Below are positions 33,834-42,085 of a DNA stretch of 64,000 bases, one piece after another. Each line of letters starts with the position of its first letter. Position 1 is the stretch's first letter. Origin of the DNA: JBDRMV01 sp043825615 (GTDB lineage: Bacteria; CG03); the NCBI GenBank assembly GCA_043825615.1, contig JBDRRS010000019.1, forward strand, positions 1 to 64,000, in the 5' to 3' direction. A program made the translations under genes and the position numbers. Under the pieces are notes generated by a model. It saw nothing but the letters and a program-made list of their open reading frames with translations, had not been told where the DNA came from and did not search any database.

Positions 33834-35767
33834 CGTCCCTCCGCCTGCTGCTTCTCGTAACTGTCAACAAGGATTTTCATAATATTCGCCGGAGCAGGGT
33901 CGTAATGCGAAAAACCGACCTTAAATTCCCCCTGCCCCTTCGTCATAGACCTTAAGTCATTTATGTATTCAAGAATCTCCGCGGCGGGTACGAACGCCTT
34001 TATTATCTGTATATCTCCCGCTTTATCAAAAGTTACGATTCTTCCCCTGCGTGATGTAACGTCTCCCGATATTGCCCCCGTAAACTCGTCGGGAACCGAA
34101 ATTTCAAGCGACATAATCGGTTCGAGAACAATCGGTTTTGACATTCCCGCGGCTTTCTTCGACGCCATGGATGCGGCGATCTCAAAAGCAAGATTTGAAG
34201 AATCCACTTCGTGAAAAGAGCCGTCATAAAGTTCCGCCTGCACATCCACCACCGGAAAGCCCGCAATCAAACCCTTTTCCAGAGAAGCAATCAGACCCTT
34301 TTCCACGGCAGGAATATAGTTGGAAGGAATCGCGCCGCCTACTATTTTGTTCACAAACTCAAAACCCTTCCCTCTCTCCAGCGGACGGAACCTGATAAAA
34401 CAGTGCCCGAACTGGCCGTGACCGCCCGTCTGTCTTTTGTATTTCCCTTCCATGTCGGAAGGAACCGTGAACGTTTCCTTGTAGGCGATTTTCGGCGGAG
34501 AGAGAGTTAACTTTGTCCCGACGGTTGAAATAATTCTTTTTGCGATAACATCCAGCTGGACGTTGCCCATTCCCGAAAGAACAATCTCTTTCGTCTCGGA
34601 ATTAAAGCCGAATGTGACAATCGGGTTTTCCCGCCGTATTGAAGCAAGGGAAGTCGCCACTTTTTCCTCTTCGCCCTTTGTCGCAGGCCTCACCGCGCGG
34701 GAGTACACCGGAAAAGGGAACTCCACAAAGGGCAATGCCTTTGCGGTTTTCTCCTCCGCGATGGTATTGCCGGCTGAAATATCCTTCAATTTAATAAGCC
34801 CGACGATATCCCCCGCCGAGGCTGCAAGAATCTGCTGTTTTTCGGAACCCTGAATGCTCACAATCTGCGCAGCGCGCAGAGACACATTTTTATTCACGTT
34901 GAAAACATCCTTGCCCTGTTTTATCGTTCCCTGTAAAATCTTCGTGAGAGCAATCTCGCCGGCATGCCCCTGCGCGGAGATTTTGAAAACCTGCGCTAAA
35001 CATTTTCCGTCGGCAGAACTCTGAGGCCCCGTCGCAAATTCCGTAAGAAAGTTTATCAGGTTCTCGATACCCGCTTCGGTCAGGGCATCGCCGCTCAGGA
35101 CAGGGACAATCTTTGAGGCGGCAATACCCGAGGCAAGCGGCGCTTTCAATTCTTCCGTCTTGAGCGTGCCCTGCGAAAGATATTTCTCAAGAAGAGCGTC
35201 GTCGGTGGATGCGACCGTTTCAATAAGCCCTTCCCTGAAAGTTGTATCCGATTCGTCGTTTAAAATATCTTTATCGCCGTCTTTGGAAGCAATATAAAAC
35301 GGCGCGACATTTATCGTTATTTTGTTTTTTATTTCCGAAAGCCGCTCCTCCCATGAAGCCGCTTCCTTCCCCATTCCGTTTATAAAAAAGGCGGTGGGCT
35401 TGCCGAATTTTACCGCAATATCATAGACCTTTCTGGAAGCAAACGTCAGAGGAGAAGAAGCATCTACGACGATGAGAACAAAATCGCTCGCCCATATACC
35501 GGCTAACACCTCGCCTATAAAATCGGCGTAGCCCGGAGTGTCTATTATATTAACCTTTACGCCGTTTTTTTCGAAATGACCGAGCGCAAGGTCAATTGAA
35601 ATCTGCCTTTCTTTTTCATCCTTCTGGGCATCAAAAATGCTCTGCCCTTTAGCAACGGCGTTAAGACGCGTCGTTACGCCCGCTTTGTGAACAAGCGCCT
35701 CGCACAATTGTGTTTTACCCGACGAGGGCTCGCCTGCTATTGCAACGTTTTTGAATTTTGACGGCAT
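33830..35767 (-). CDS. Elongation factor G-like GTPase (EF-G paralog)
   Basis: Five-domain EF-G architecture of ~645 aa: G1 GEPSSGKT (residues 13-20), G2 ERQISI, G3 DTPGYADF, and C-terminal domains IV-V with YKETFTVPSDMEGKYKRQTGGHGQFGHC and EPIMSLEISVPDEFTGAISGDVTSRRGRI. G1 lacks the usual GHIDAGKT sequence and the G4 position (NKxD) reads NGMG, so guanine recognition is altered. Such paralogs (FusA2-like) are not the main translocase. ATG 35767 is preferred, with GGGAGG just upstream; GTG 35770 is possible. Confidence 0.88.
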   Translation of the reverse strand: MPSKFKNVAIAGEPSSGKTQLCEALVHKAGVTTRLNAVAKGQSIFDAQKDEKERQISIDLALGHFEKNGVKVNIIDTPGYADFIGEVLAGIWASDFVLIVVDASSPLTFASRKVYDIAVKFGKPTAFFINGMGKEAASWEERLSEIKNKITINVAPFYIASKDGDKDILNDESDTTFREGLIETVASTDDALLEKYLSQGTLKTEELKAPLASGIAASKIVPVLSGDALTEAGIENLINFLTEFATGPQSSADGKCLAQVFKISAQGHAGEIALTKILQGTIKQGKDVFNVNKNVSLRAAQIVSIQGSEKQQILAASAGDIVGLIKLKDISAGNTIAEEKTAKALPFVEFPFPVYSRAVRPATKGEEEKVATSLASIRRENPIVTFGFNSETKEIVLSGMGNVQLDVIAKRIISTVGTKLTLSPPKIAYKETFTVPSDMEGKYKRQTGGHGQFGHCFIRFRPLERGKGFEFVNKIVGGAIPSNYIPAVEKGLIASLEKGLIAGFPVVDVQAELYDGSFHEVDSSNLAFEIAASMASKKAAGMSKPIVLEPIMSLEISVPDEFTGAISGDVTSRRGRIVTFDKAGDIQIIKAFVPAAEILEYINDLRSMTKGQGEFKVGFSHYDPAPANIMKILVDSYEKQQAEGR

Positions 35768-35792
35768 CACCCCTCCCTTTTATGCGGGTTCA

Positions 35793-35822
35793 TATTACAA
35801 AATTTCTGCAGACGGTGTCAAA
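35793..35822 (-). promoter_or_regulatory. Promoter of the EF-G-like/yebC/ruv/coa operon
   Basis: TTGACA (35817-35822), 18-bp spacer, TAATAT (35793-35798), with a GGGAGG ribosome site and start codon about 25 nt further. Confidence 0.75.
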
Positions 35823-35833
35823 AAACCACAGGG

Positions 35834-36901
35834 TTAGAAACAGTACTTACACCTTTGTTTTCCGCTGTGCTTGTAAAACTGTTTCAGCACATTGAGCGGC
35901 ACTTCACCGGGAACGGGATGCCCGATTCCGTCAATCAGAATAAAAACGGGTTTCTTATCAATAACCTTTTTGTCTGTCTGAATTAAGTTGAGGACTTTTT
36001 CCCTGTTAAATTTGAGCCTCTTAAAACCAGCCTTTATTATAAGCGAAATTGCCTTAACCATAACCTTTTCTGGGCATTTCTTAATGAAATTACTTAGCAT
36101 AATTTCTTCTATCATTCCTGATGCGACCGCTTCGCCGTGTTTCATTTTCCCGTAACCGGAAAGCGTTTCAATTGCGTGGCCGATAGTGTGCCCGAGGTTC
36201 AAAATCATCCTGAGGCCGCTCTCCCTGAAATCCTTTTTTACTATTTCCATTTTTATTGCGGCGGATTTCCTGATTGTCTCAAGGATAATTTTTTCGCTGC
36301 CTTTTTTTATTCCGTCCATATTTTTCTCAAGAAAACCGAAGAAACTCTTATTGAGAATCCCGTACTTTACAACTTCGGCAAGGCCGTTTTTCATCTCCCG
36401 CGGCGGCAGAGTCCTTAAAAATTTTACGTCCATAATTACGGCGAGAGGCATCTTGAAAGCCCCCACAAGATTTTTCCCCTCCGGCAGATCAACGCCCGTC
36501 TTCCCGCCGAGAGAAGCGTCAACCATCGCCAGAAGAGTCGTGGGAATCTGAATAAAATCAATCCCCCGCAGGAATGTCGCTGCGAAAAAACCTGCGGTGT
36601 CTCCGACGACTCCGCCGCCGAGGGCAACCGCGAAACATTTTCTCGTAATCCGCGCCCTGAGCGCCGCCTTATACAAACGCTCCACCCTGTACAGGTTTTT
36701 GTATCTCTCCCCGTCGGGCAGAATTGCCGCAAGAACCTTTATGCCCTGCTTTTCCAGAGACCTTTTTACTTTCTTCAAATGTAACTTTCCGACAGTCGTG
36801 TTCGTAATCAGCAGGCACCTCTTCGTGTGAGAACGAACAACCCGCAGAACAATTTTTCCTGCATCAAGATTCTTCCCGATAAAAGTTCTGTTATAATTCA
36901 T
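35834..36901 (-). CDS. aroB: 3-dehydroquinate synthase
   Basis: Cyclises DAHP, second step of the shikimate pathway. GGGVVGDTAGFFAATFLRGIDFIQIPTTLLAMVDASLGGKTGVD is the NAD/zinc-site signature; LNLGHTIGHAIE and KHGEAVASGM supply the remaining metal ligands. Length 355 aa. A ~70-bp gap separates it from the VapC gene. Confidence 0.95.
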   Translation of the reverse strand: MNYNRTFIGKNLDAGKIVLRVVRSHTKRCLLITNTTVGKLHLKKVKRSLEKQGIKVLAAILPDGERYKNLYRVERLYKAALRARITRKCFAVALGGGVVGDTAGFFAATFLRGIDFIQIPTTLLAMVDASLGGKTGVDLPEGKNLVGAFKMPLAVIMDVKFLRTLPPREMKNGLAEVVKYGILNKSFFGFLEKNMDGIKKGSEKIILETIRKSAAIKMEIVKKDFRESGLRMILNLGHTIGHAIETLSGYGKMKHGEAVASGMIEEIMLSNFIKKCPEKVMVKAISLIIKAGFKRLKFNREKVLNLIQTDKKVIDKKPVFILIDGIGHPVPGEVPLNVLKQFYKHSGKQRCKYCF

Positions 36902-36973
36902 TTTCCCCGTCTCTTTTCTTCAAAATTAACTCTGTCAAATTCATACACAAATGTCAAACAAGCGCTTATTTTT

Positions 36974-37339
36974 CTATTCCCAACTGTAACACACCCCCAT
37001 CTTTGACGAAGCCGTGCAAAGTTTTCTGTCAAGGGTCCAGATTGGCATTCCTGACAAAACAGCTGAGGCAAGTAAATGCACATCAATATATCCGAGACCT
37101 TTTCCGATTAATTTATTGCTTTCAACAAATTGCAACGCTTCCTCGTGCTCAACCTGTTCTGCCAACGCTAATGAACGAAGCAACGAAAGTATCTCAGCCC
37201 TGTTTTTGAGATTCCCGCATGAAAGTTCTCCAATGATGAAAGGATGACACACGACATCACCGTCATTCAGCAAAGACACCAGCCGGGAACTGCCTTGCCG
37301 CAAATGCAATATCCACACAGAAGTATCAACAAGCACCAT
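36974..37339 (-). CDS. vapC: VapC-type PIN-domain toxin
   Basis: PIN nucleases of this type cut tRNA or rRNA when released from antitoxin. The acidic residues appear in MVLVDTSVWI, IIGELSCG, IDVHLLASAV and TLDRKL. Length 121 aa. One base separates it from the antitoxin gene. Confidence 0.9.
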   Translation of the reverse strand: MVLVDTSVWILHLRQGSSRLVSLLNDGDVVCHPFIIGELSCGNLKNRAEILSLLRSLALAEQVEHEEALQFVESNKLIGKGLGYIDVHLLASAVLSGMPIWTLDRKLCTASSKMGVCYSWE

Positions 37340-37340
37340 C

Positions 37341-37538
37341 TTATCTGCCCTGTATTTTCCTGCGCGGTATTGCTTTTAGTTTTCGCTCAGTGGCTCCCAA
37401 CTTTGCCAGCCTTTGACCGCTTGCCCGGGCAATTAAAGCTTCCAGACCGCGTCTAACGAGAGAAGTTTTTTCTTTAACGCCTGTTAACAGCGCCGCTTTC
37501 TCAATTAGTTTGTCTTCAATGTTTAATGTTGTCCTCAT
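37341..37538 (-). CDS. vapB: VapB-type antitoxin
   Basis: A 65-aa protein with a ribbon-helix-helix start (MRTTLNIEDKLIEKAALLTGVKEKTSLVRRGLEALI), the MRTTLNI/D pattern of VapB antitoxins. An AGGAGG ribosome site precedes it. Autoregulation with VapC at the upstream repeats is expected. Confidence 0.88.
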   Translation of the reverse strand: MRTTLNIEDKLIEKAALLTGVKEKTSLVRRGLEALIARASGQRLAKLGATERKLKAIPRRKIQGR

Positions 37539-37554
37539 AGTGTGAGCCTCCTTT

Positions 37555-37605
37555 TATATGCAATTTTATATGCATTATTATGCCTTAATACTGCATATTT
37601 GTCAA
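37555..37605 (-). promoter_or_regulatory. vapBC promoter with repeat operator
   Basis: TTGACA (37600-37605) and CATAAT (37577-37582) are 17 bp apart. Between the -10 box and the ribosome site lie two direct GCATATAAAA repeats, and ATATGCA/TGCATAT inverted copies bracket the -10 box, a plausible VapBC operator. The -35 box overlaps the last codons of aroK. Confidence 0.7.
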
Positions 37606-38147
37606 GCGGCGGAAGGATTACCTGAATTCTTCTTTATTTTTGAGATTATTTCCGCGCAAACATCGTCAATTCCCCTGCCGTCCGTCACAATCTTAAAATC
37701 GCAGGTGGCGTAAAGTTTTTTTCTGCGCCTGTAAATTACTTTTAATTCCGTTAGAGGATTCTCGACTTTCAGAAGAGGCCGGCGCGAAGATGCCCTGACC
37801 CTTTTAAAGAGAACTTCCGGTTTCGCTTTGAGATAAAAGACGGTGCCGTTTTTCCTGAAATCGGAGATATTTCTTTTATCCAGGACGACGCCGCCGCCGG
37901 TCGAAATCACCTGGTTGTTCAGCAGACAGACGCAGTGGACAAGATTTCTTTCAAGCCGCCTGAACCACGCCTCGCCCTTGCGGGCAAAAATATCGTTTAT
38001 TTTCATCCCTGCTGTTTTTACGAGATTCTCGTCCATGTCAAAAAACTCCATACCCAATTTTTTGGCCAGACGTCTCCCGACTTCCGACTTCCCCGACCCC
38101 ATCATTCCCGTAAGAATTATATTCATCCTGCGGGACGAGGTGTTCAT
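37602..38147 (-). CDS. aroK: Shikimate kinase
   Basis: P-loop GMMGSGKSEVGRRLAKKLG, shikimate-binding FFDMDENL, FRRLE and STGGGVV are all present. Length 181 aa. Start 38147 has AAGGAG 6 nt upstream. The ribosome site and start belong to a perfect 25-bp repeat shared with the aroC end. Confidence 0.95.
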   Translation of the reverse strand: MNTSSRRMNIILTGMMGSGKSEVGRRLAKKLGMEFFDMDENLVKTAGMKINDIFARKGEAWFRRLERNLVHCVCLLNNQVISTGGGVVLDKRNISDFRKNGTVFYLKAKPEVLFKRVRASSRRPLLKVENPLTELKVIYRRRKKLYATCDFKIVTDGRGIDDVCAEIISKIKKNSGNPSAA

Positions 38148-38332
38148 ATCTTACTCCTTGTCAGGGTGGCGGTCATTTTTATTCTTTACCACAGGAGGCA
38201 CGGCGTTGTCTGATAAGCCCGTCAGTCCGAGGGTCTCTGCTTTCTCCCCGCAGGACTGCGGAGCGAGCCGCCCGCGTGAGCATGCTTGGAAGGCAATGCC
38301 GTGCCAACATATCTTACTCCTTGTCAGGGTGG
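38145..38332. repeat. Palindromic element family B copy 2 with perfect 25-bp flanking duplication
   Basis: Identical 25-bp segments at 38145-38169 and 38308-38332 flank the element. One contains the aroK ribosome site and ATG, the other the aroC C-terminal codons and stop. The element core is 38198-38305 with terminal inverted repeats CACGGCGTTGTCT and AGGCAATGCCGTG. The pattern is that of insertion with target duplication. Confidence 0.9.
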
Positions 38333-39510
38333 AGGAAGGGCGGCGCCCAGAATTTAGCGATTCTTTTGAGATAGGTTTTGTAATTCGCGAGCACGTCCTC
38401 CATGCAATCGCCGCCGAGCTTCTCCATAACGGCATTGGCGATTTCCACTGCAACAACCGATTCGCCGATAACCCCCGCCGCCGGCACCACGCAAACGTCG
38501 CCTCTCACAATAGGAGCGGAAACGGCATTTTTTGTCTTTAAATCAACTGTCCTGAGGGGTTTTCCAAGAGAAGGAATTGGTTTGAGAGCAGCCCTCACGA
38601 CGACAGGCATTCCGTTTGAAACGCCGCCTTCTATGCCTCCTGCATTGTTTGACTTCCTGTAAAACAAATCTTTCCTGCCGTAGCAGATGACATCATGAAC
38701 TTTTGAGCCCGGCTGGGAGGAAGCGCCGAAACCCGCGCCTATTTCCACGCCTTTTACCGAAGGAATAGCCATCACCGCTTTTGCGAGACGGCCGTCAAGC
38801 CGGTTTTCCCACTCGTCATAACTCCCGAAACCCGGCGGAAGGCCGCTGACGACCACGCTGAAAACACCGCCGAGCGTGTCGCCTTTTTTCGCCGCCTCAT
38901 CTATCGCCCGGAGCATTTTCTTCTCCGCTTTTTTATCTATGCACCTTAGGGGAGACGCTGCCGCTTTGCTTGCAATTTCCGCATAATTCAATTTTGCGGC
39001 TTCTGCGCGAATTCCCGCGATATCCTCCGTAAAAGAAAAAATTCTGATGGAAAGTTTATCCAGCAGTTTCAGACAAACGGAACCCGCCGCGACCCTTGCG
39101 ACCGTCTCCCGCGCCGAAGCTCTTTCCAGAACATCTCTTATGTCATCCCGTCCGTATTTTATTAAACCGGCAAGGTCGGCGTGACCCGGCCGGGGACGCC
39201 TCATAAAAACCGCCTCCGATTTCGCCGAAGGGTCCACGGACATAACCTTCCCCCAGTTCTTCCAGTCCTTATTCTCTATAAAGAACGACACAGGGGAACC
39301 TATCGTCTCGCCCCATCTTATGCCCGAAATAATTTGCACTTTATCTTTCTCAATGCTTTTTACCCGCATTCCGCGGCCGTAGCCGGCCCGTCGGCGCGCG
39401 AGATAAGAATCAATGTCTGACGCCTTAAGTCCAAGCCCTGCCGGGACTCCCGTGATTATTACGTTAAACCCTCTTCCGTGCGACTCCCCTGCCGTTTTAT
39501 ACTTAATCAT
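38314..39510 (-). CDS. aroC: Chorismate synthase
   Basis: FMN-dependent last step of the shikimate pathway. Begins KYKTAGESHGRG; RPRPGHADLAGLIKYG, RASARETVARVAAG and IEGGVSNGMPVVVRAALKPIPS are diagnostic. Length 398 aa. It overlaps aroE by 4 bp. Confidence 0.96.
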   Translation of the reverse strand: MIKYKTAGESHGRGFNVIITGVPAGLGLKASDIDSYLARRRAGYGRGMRVKSIEKDKVQIISGIRWGETIGSPVSFFIENKDWKNWGKVMSVDPSAKSEAVFMRRPRPGHADLAGLIKYGRDDIRDVLERASARETVARVAAGSVCLKLLDKLSIRIFSFTEDIAGIRAEAAKLNYAEIASKAAASPLRCIDKKAEKKMLRAIDEAAKKGDTLGGVFSVVVSGLPPGFGSYDEWENRLDGRLAKAVMAIPSVKGVEIGAGFGASSQPGSKVHDVICYGRKDLFYRKSNNAGGIEGGVSNGMPVVVRAALKPIPSLGKPLRTVDLKTKNAVSAPIVRGDVCVVPAAGVIGESVVAVEIANAVMEKLGGDCMEDVLANYKTYLKRIAKFWAPPFLHPDKE

Positions 39511-40352
39511 TTCTCCTCCAGCGCTTTTTTCATAACTTCAACCGGCGGCTCAATCCCCGTCCATATCCTGAATGATTCCGCCGCCTGGTAAATAAGCATA
39601 TTCAGACCGTTCTGAAATTTCATATTTCTTTTCTTTGCATATTTCAAAAGAGGTGTTTCCCTGTTGTAGATACAGTCGAAAACATACAGGTTCTTATACA
39701 AAAACTTCCCGGGAACGGGCATCTCATCCTTTTCCATCCCGACGGGTGTCGCATTAACGAGGATATCGCAGTGTTTCAAAACCGCGAAATCCGGCGCCGC
39801 AAAAACAGGAATTTCCGGGAAAAATTTTAAAATCCGTTTCCGGAGAGCCGGCGCGCGGGGTGTGTCTATGTCATTCAAATACAATTTTTTAACACCGCTC
39901 TTCATCAGGGCGAACGCTGCCGCGCAGGCAGCGCCGCCGCAGCCGACGATAAAAGCGGATAAATTATGCGGGTTTAACGCCTCTTTCAGCGCCCGCAGAA
40001 AACCCTGCGCATCCGTGTTAAAACCGCGCCATTTCCCGTTTTCCTTGCTCGCGCAGTTTACGGCGCCGATGCGGGAGGCGGAGGCAGAAACGCCGTCGAG
40101 ACGCCCTGCAATCCTTATCTTATACGGAATTGTTACGTTAAAGCCCTCCAATTCATTTTTGAGTCCGCAGATTTTCGAGTCAAATTTATCCGGGGGAATT
40201 TCGTAAAGGCCGTAATGATAAGGCAGTTTCAGCGACGCAAAGCAGAGGTTATGAAGCAAAGGCGAGAGCGAGTGTTTTACCGGCCAGCCGACCAGACCCA
40301 CTTTTTTTATTTTTGCCGTACCGGCAGCCCGGTTTTTTTGATTTTTATTCAT
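39507..40352 (-). CDS. aroE: Shikimate dehydrogenase
   Basis: NADP-dependent reduction of dehydroshikimate. GWPVKHSLSPLLHN, GFNVTIPYKI (catalytic Lys), GFNTDAQGF (Asp), the VGCGGAACAAAFAL nucleotide loop and NATPVGM are present. Length 281 aa. It overlaps the pmbA-like gene by 4 bp. Confidence 0.95.
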   Translation of the reverse strand: MNKNQKNRAAGTAKIKKVGLVGWPVKHSLSPLLHNLCFASLKLPYHYGLYEIPPDKFDSKICGLKNELEGFNVTIPYKIRIAGRLDGVSASASRIGAVNCASKENGKWRGFNTDAQGFLRALKEALNPHNLSAFIVGCGGAACAAAFALMKSGVKKLYLNDIDTPRAPALRKRILKFFPEIPVFAAPDFAVLKHCDILVNATPVGMEKDEMPVPGKFLYKNLYVFDCIYNRETPLLKYAKKRNMKFQNGLNMLIYQAAESFRIWTGIEPPVEVMKKALEEK

Positions 40353-41707
40353 TTTCCGGATATCTGGACATCCTTCACGAGGAGAGAAGGACTCCCGACG
40401 GAAGAGTAAAACCTCAAATCGTTCCCGACGCCGACAATGTTCCTGTAAAAATCAATCAGATTTCCCGACACCGTTACGCCCCGCAGGGTTTTTATTTTTC
40501 TGCCGTTCCTGAACAGCCGGCCCCGCGCCCCGAATGAAAACTGCGCCGTCTCGGAATTAACGAGATGTGTTCCTATTACCTCGTCAATCCGAAAAACCTC
40601 GCCGCTCTTAATCAAATCTTCTCTCCCTGTTTTGCCGTTTTCTATAAAAAGATTGAAAAACCCGACAGACGGAAGTGTCCGCACGCTGCGCGCGGCATTA
40701 CCCGTTGTTTCCCTGCCGAGGAGTTTTGCCGTTCTGAAATCCGTCAGGAAATTTTTGAAAATGCCTTTGTCAACAACTTTGTGTCTTTTTACCGGAACAC
40801 CCTCGCAGTCAAAAGGAAAACTCCCGGATAAACGCGGGATTGTTCCGTCGTCGATTATCGTAACAAGAGACGATGCAACCTGTCCGCCCTCTTTCCATAA
40901 GGAAGGGACTTTGCCCTCAAGGTAGTCATCGGCGCAAAAATACGGTGAAATAACGGAGAGAAAATCGCAAGCCGCCACGGGCGGGAGAAGAACGGCCGTT
41001 TTACGGGACCGGACGGAAACCCCGCCGAACTGGCTTACCGTATCGTCAACCGCCTCATCGATTATTTCGCCGACGTTCAAGTCGTCAAAAAAACAGCGGG
41101 TTCTGTAACTTCCGCCGAGCTGGACTTCTGTCCCATCGCCTCCTATGAGGGCGACCGCAAGCGAGAAAGCGGTTCTTTCAGAGGCATTGCTGCGGCCGTT
41201 TGAATTCGCCGTGAAAATCCGCGAAGAACCGGCTGAAAACGAAACACTTAAACTTTTTTTGATTCTTGAGTCCTTTTGCTTCGCTTTTTTTTCAACTTTG
41301 AGCAGTTCTTCCCATATTTCGTCATCGCTGTGTGAAAATATTTTCTCGTCGTATATTTCAACGGATTCTGCCCCGGCGGATGCGAGCGCCGGAATCTGCC
41401 AGCCCCACGGCTCGGCGGGAAAAATAAATTTCTCCGCTTCCGCCGGCAGGTTCGGAATTTCACCGGATGTGCCGGTCCACGAAAAACCCATCCCGCCGTT
41501 TTTAAGTATTCTCAGGGCGACATTATACTCCGAAACCACACGGCGCAGATCAGACGGTTTTCCTTCTCTTACAGAAAAAACTCCGGAGGATTTTTCGACG
41601 CAGAACACTTCTCTTGTCTGGCCGGGCAGTCCTTTCAGAATTCCGCTTAAAACGGAGCGGTTTCTTTCCGTTGCATTCCCGGCGGGAAAAGCGCGGTTTT
41701 CATCCAT
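40349..41707 (-). CDS. pmbA: TldD/PmbA-family protease subunit
   Basis: TldD/PmbA proteins form a metalloprotease that degrades small peptides. The C-terminal domain features GTIPRLSGSFPFDCEGVPVKRHKVVDKGIFKNFLTD, TGNAAR, and the final GARGRLFRNGRKIKTLRGVTVSGNL typical of PmbA. It lacks the HExxxH zinc site found in TldD, as expected for PmbA. Length 452 aa. A TldD partner is not in the window. Confidence 0.85.
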   Translation of the reverse strand: MDENRAFPAGNATERNRSVLSGILKGLPGQTREVFCVEKSSGVFSVREGKPSDLRRVVSEYNVALRILKNGGMGFSWTGTSGEIPNLPAEAEKFIFPAEPWGWQIPALASAGAESVEIYDEKIFSHSDDEIWEELLKVEKKAKQKDSRIKKSLSVSFSAGSSRIFTANSNGRSNASERTAFSLAVALIGGDGTEVQLGGSYRTRCFFDDLNVGEIIDEAVDDTVSQFGGVSVRSRKTAVLLPPVAACDFLSVISPYFCADDYLEGKVPSLWKEGGQVASSLVTIIDDGTIPRLSGSFPFDCEGVPVKRHKVVDKGIFKNFLTDFRTAKLLGRETTGNAARSVRTLPSVGFFNLFIENGKTGREDLIKSGEVFRIDEVIGTHLVNSETAQFSFGARGRLFRNGRKIKTLRGVTVSGNLIDFYRNIVGVGNDLRFYSSVGSPSLLVKDVQISGK

Positions 41708-41906
41708 TAAAAATTAGAAAGAAAAGAAAAAGGGAAATCAGCAGACAGACAATTCCCGTTCTTCTTTTATAATGGATTAGGTAAGAATCGTTAAAAACAA
41801 AAAAGTTGAAAAACGTATGAATTTTGATAACCAATTCCTCTTTGTAAAGGTATCCTACCGCCAGAAACGCAAAAAACACAGCGAGTAAAAAAGTAACAAA
41901 TTTCAT
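41700..41906 (-). CDS. Small membrane protein
   Basis: 68 aa with two hydrophobic helices (MKFVTFLLAVFFAFLAVGYLY and GIVCLLISLFLFFLIF) separated by a short loop. It is the first gene after a near-perfect promoter and overlaps the pmbA-like gene by 8 bp, supporting a real gene. No Shine-Dalgarno, so probably leaderless. Function unknown. Confidence 0.6.
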   Translation of the reverse strand: MKFVTFLLAVFFAFLAVGYLYKEELVIKIHTFFNFFVFNDSYLIHYKRRTGIVCLLISLFLFFLIFNG

Positions 41907-41914
41907 TATATGGA

Positions 41915-41944
41915 ATTATATAAAAACGCAGCGCCGCCTGTCAA
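41915..41944 (-). promoter_or_regulatory. Near-consensus promoter, leaderless
   Basis: TTGACA (41939-41944), 18-bp spacer, TATAAT (41915-41920). The ATG at 41906 is 8 nt beyond the -10 box. Confidence 0.8.
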
Positions 41945-41964
41945 TTTTTTTTTCTGCTTCACAA

Positions 41965-41996
41965 GTTTCAATCCACGCACCCGCGCAGGGGGCGAC
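41965..41996 (-). CRISPR. Solitary type I-C-like CRISPR repeat
   Basis: The 32-nt minus-strand sequence begins GTCGCCCCCTGCGCGGG and ends GTGCGTGGATTGAAAC, matching the known I-C repeat pattern (GTCGC...GTGGATTGAAAC). No second copy lies within several hundred bases and no cas gene is in the window. It sits 20 bp upstream of the -35 box described above, next to BRO-N genes. Confidence 0.75.
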
Positions 41997-42085
41997 CTGT
42001 TCAATATGTATCAAAGCGCACTGCCGACGGCAGAAAATCAAATACTGAAGCGCAGAAAGCTGAATAAAATCTTCTTCGGCGCACA

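Noticed and set aside
41907..42085. Possible CRISPR array
   Set aside because: Only one repeat is found; no periodic second copy or spacer series.
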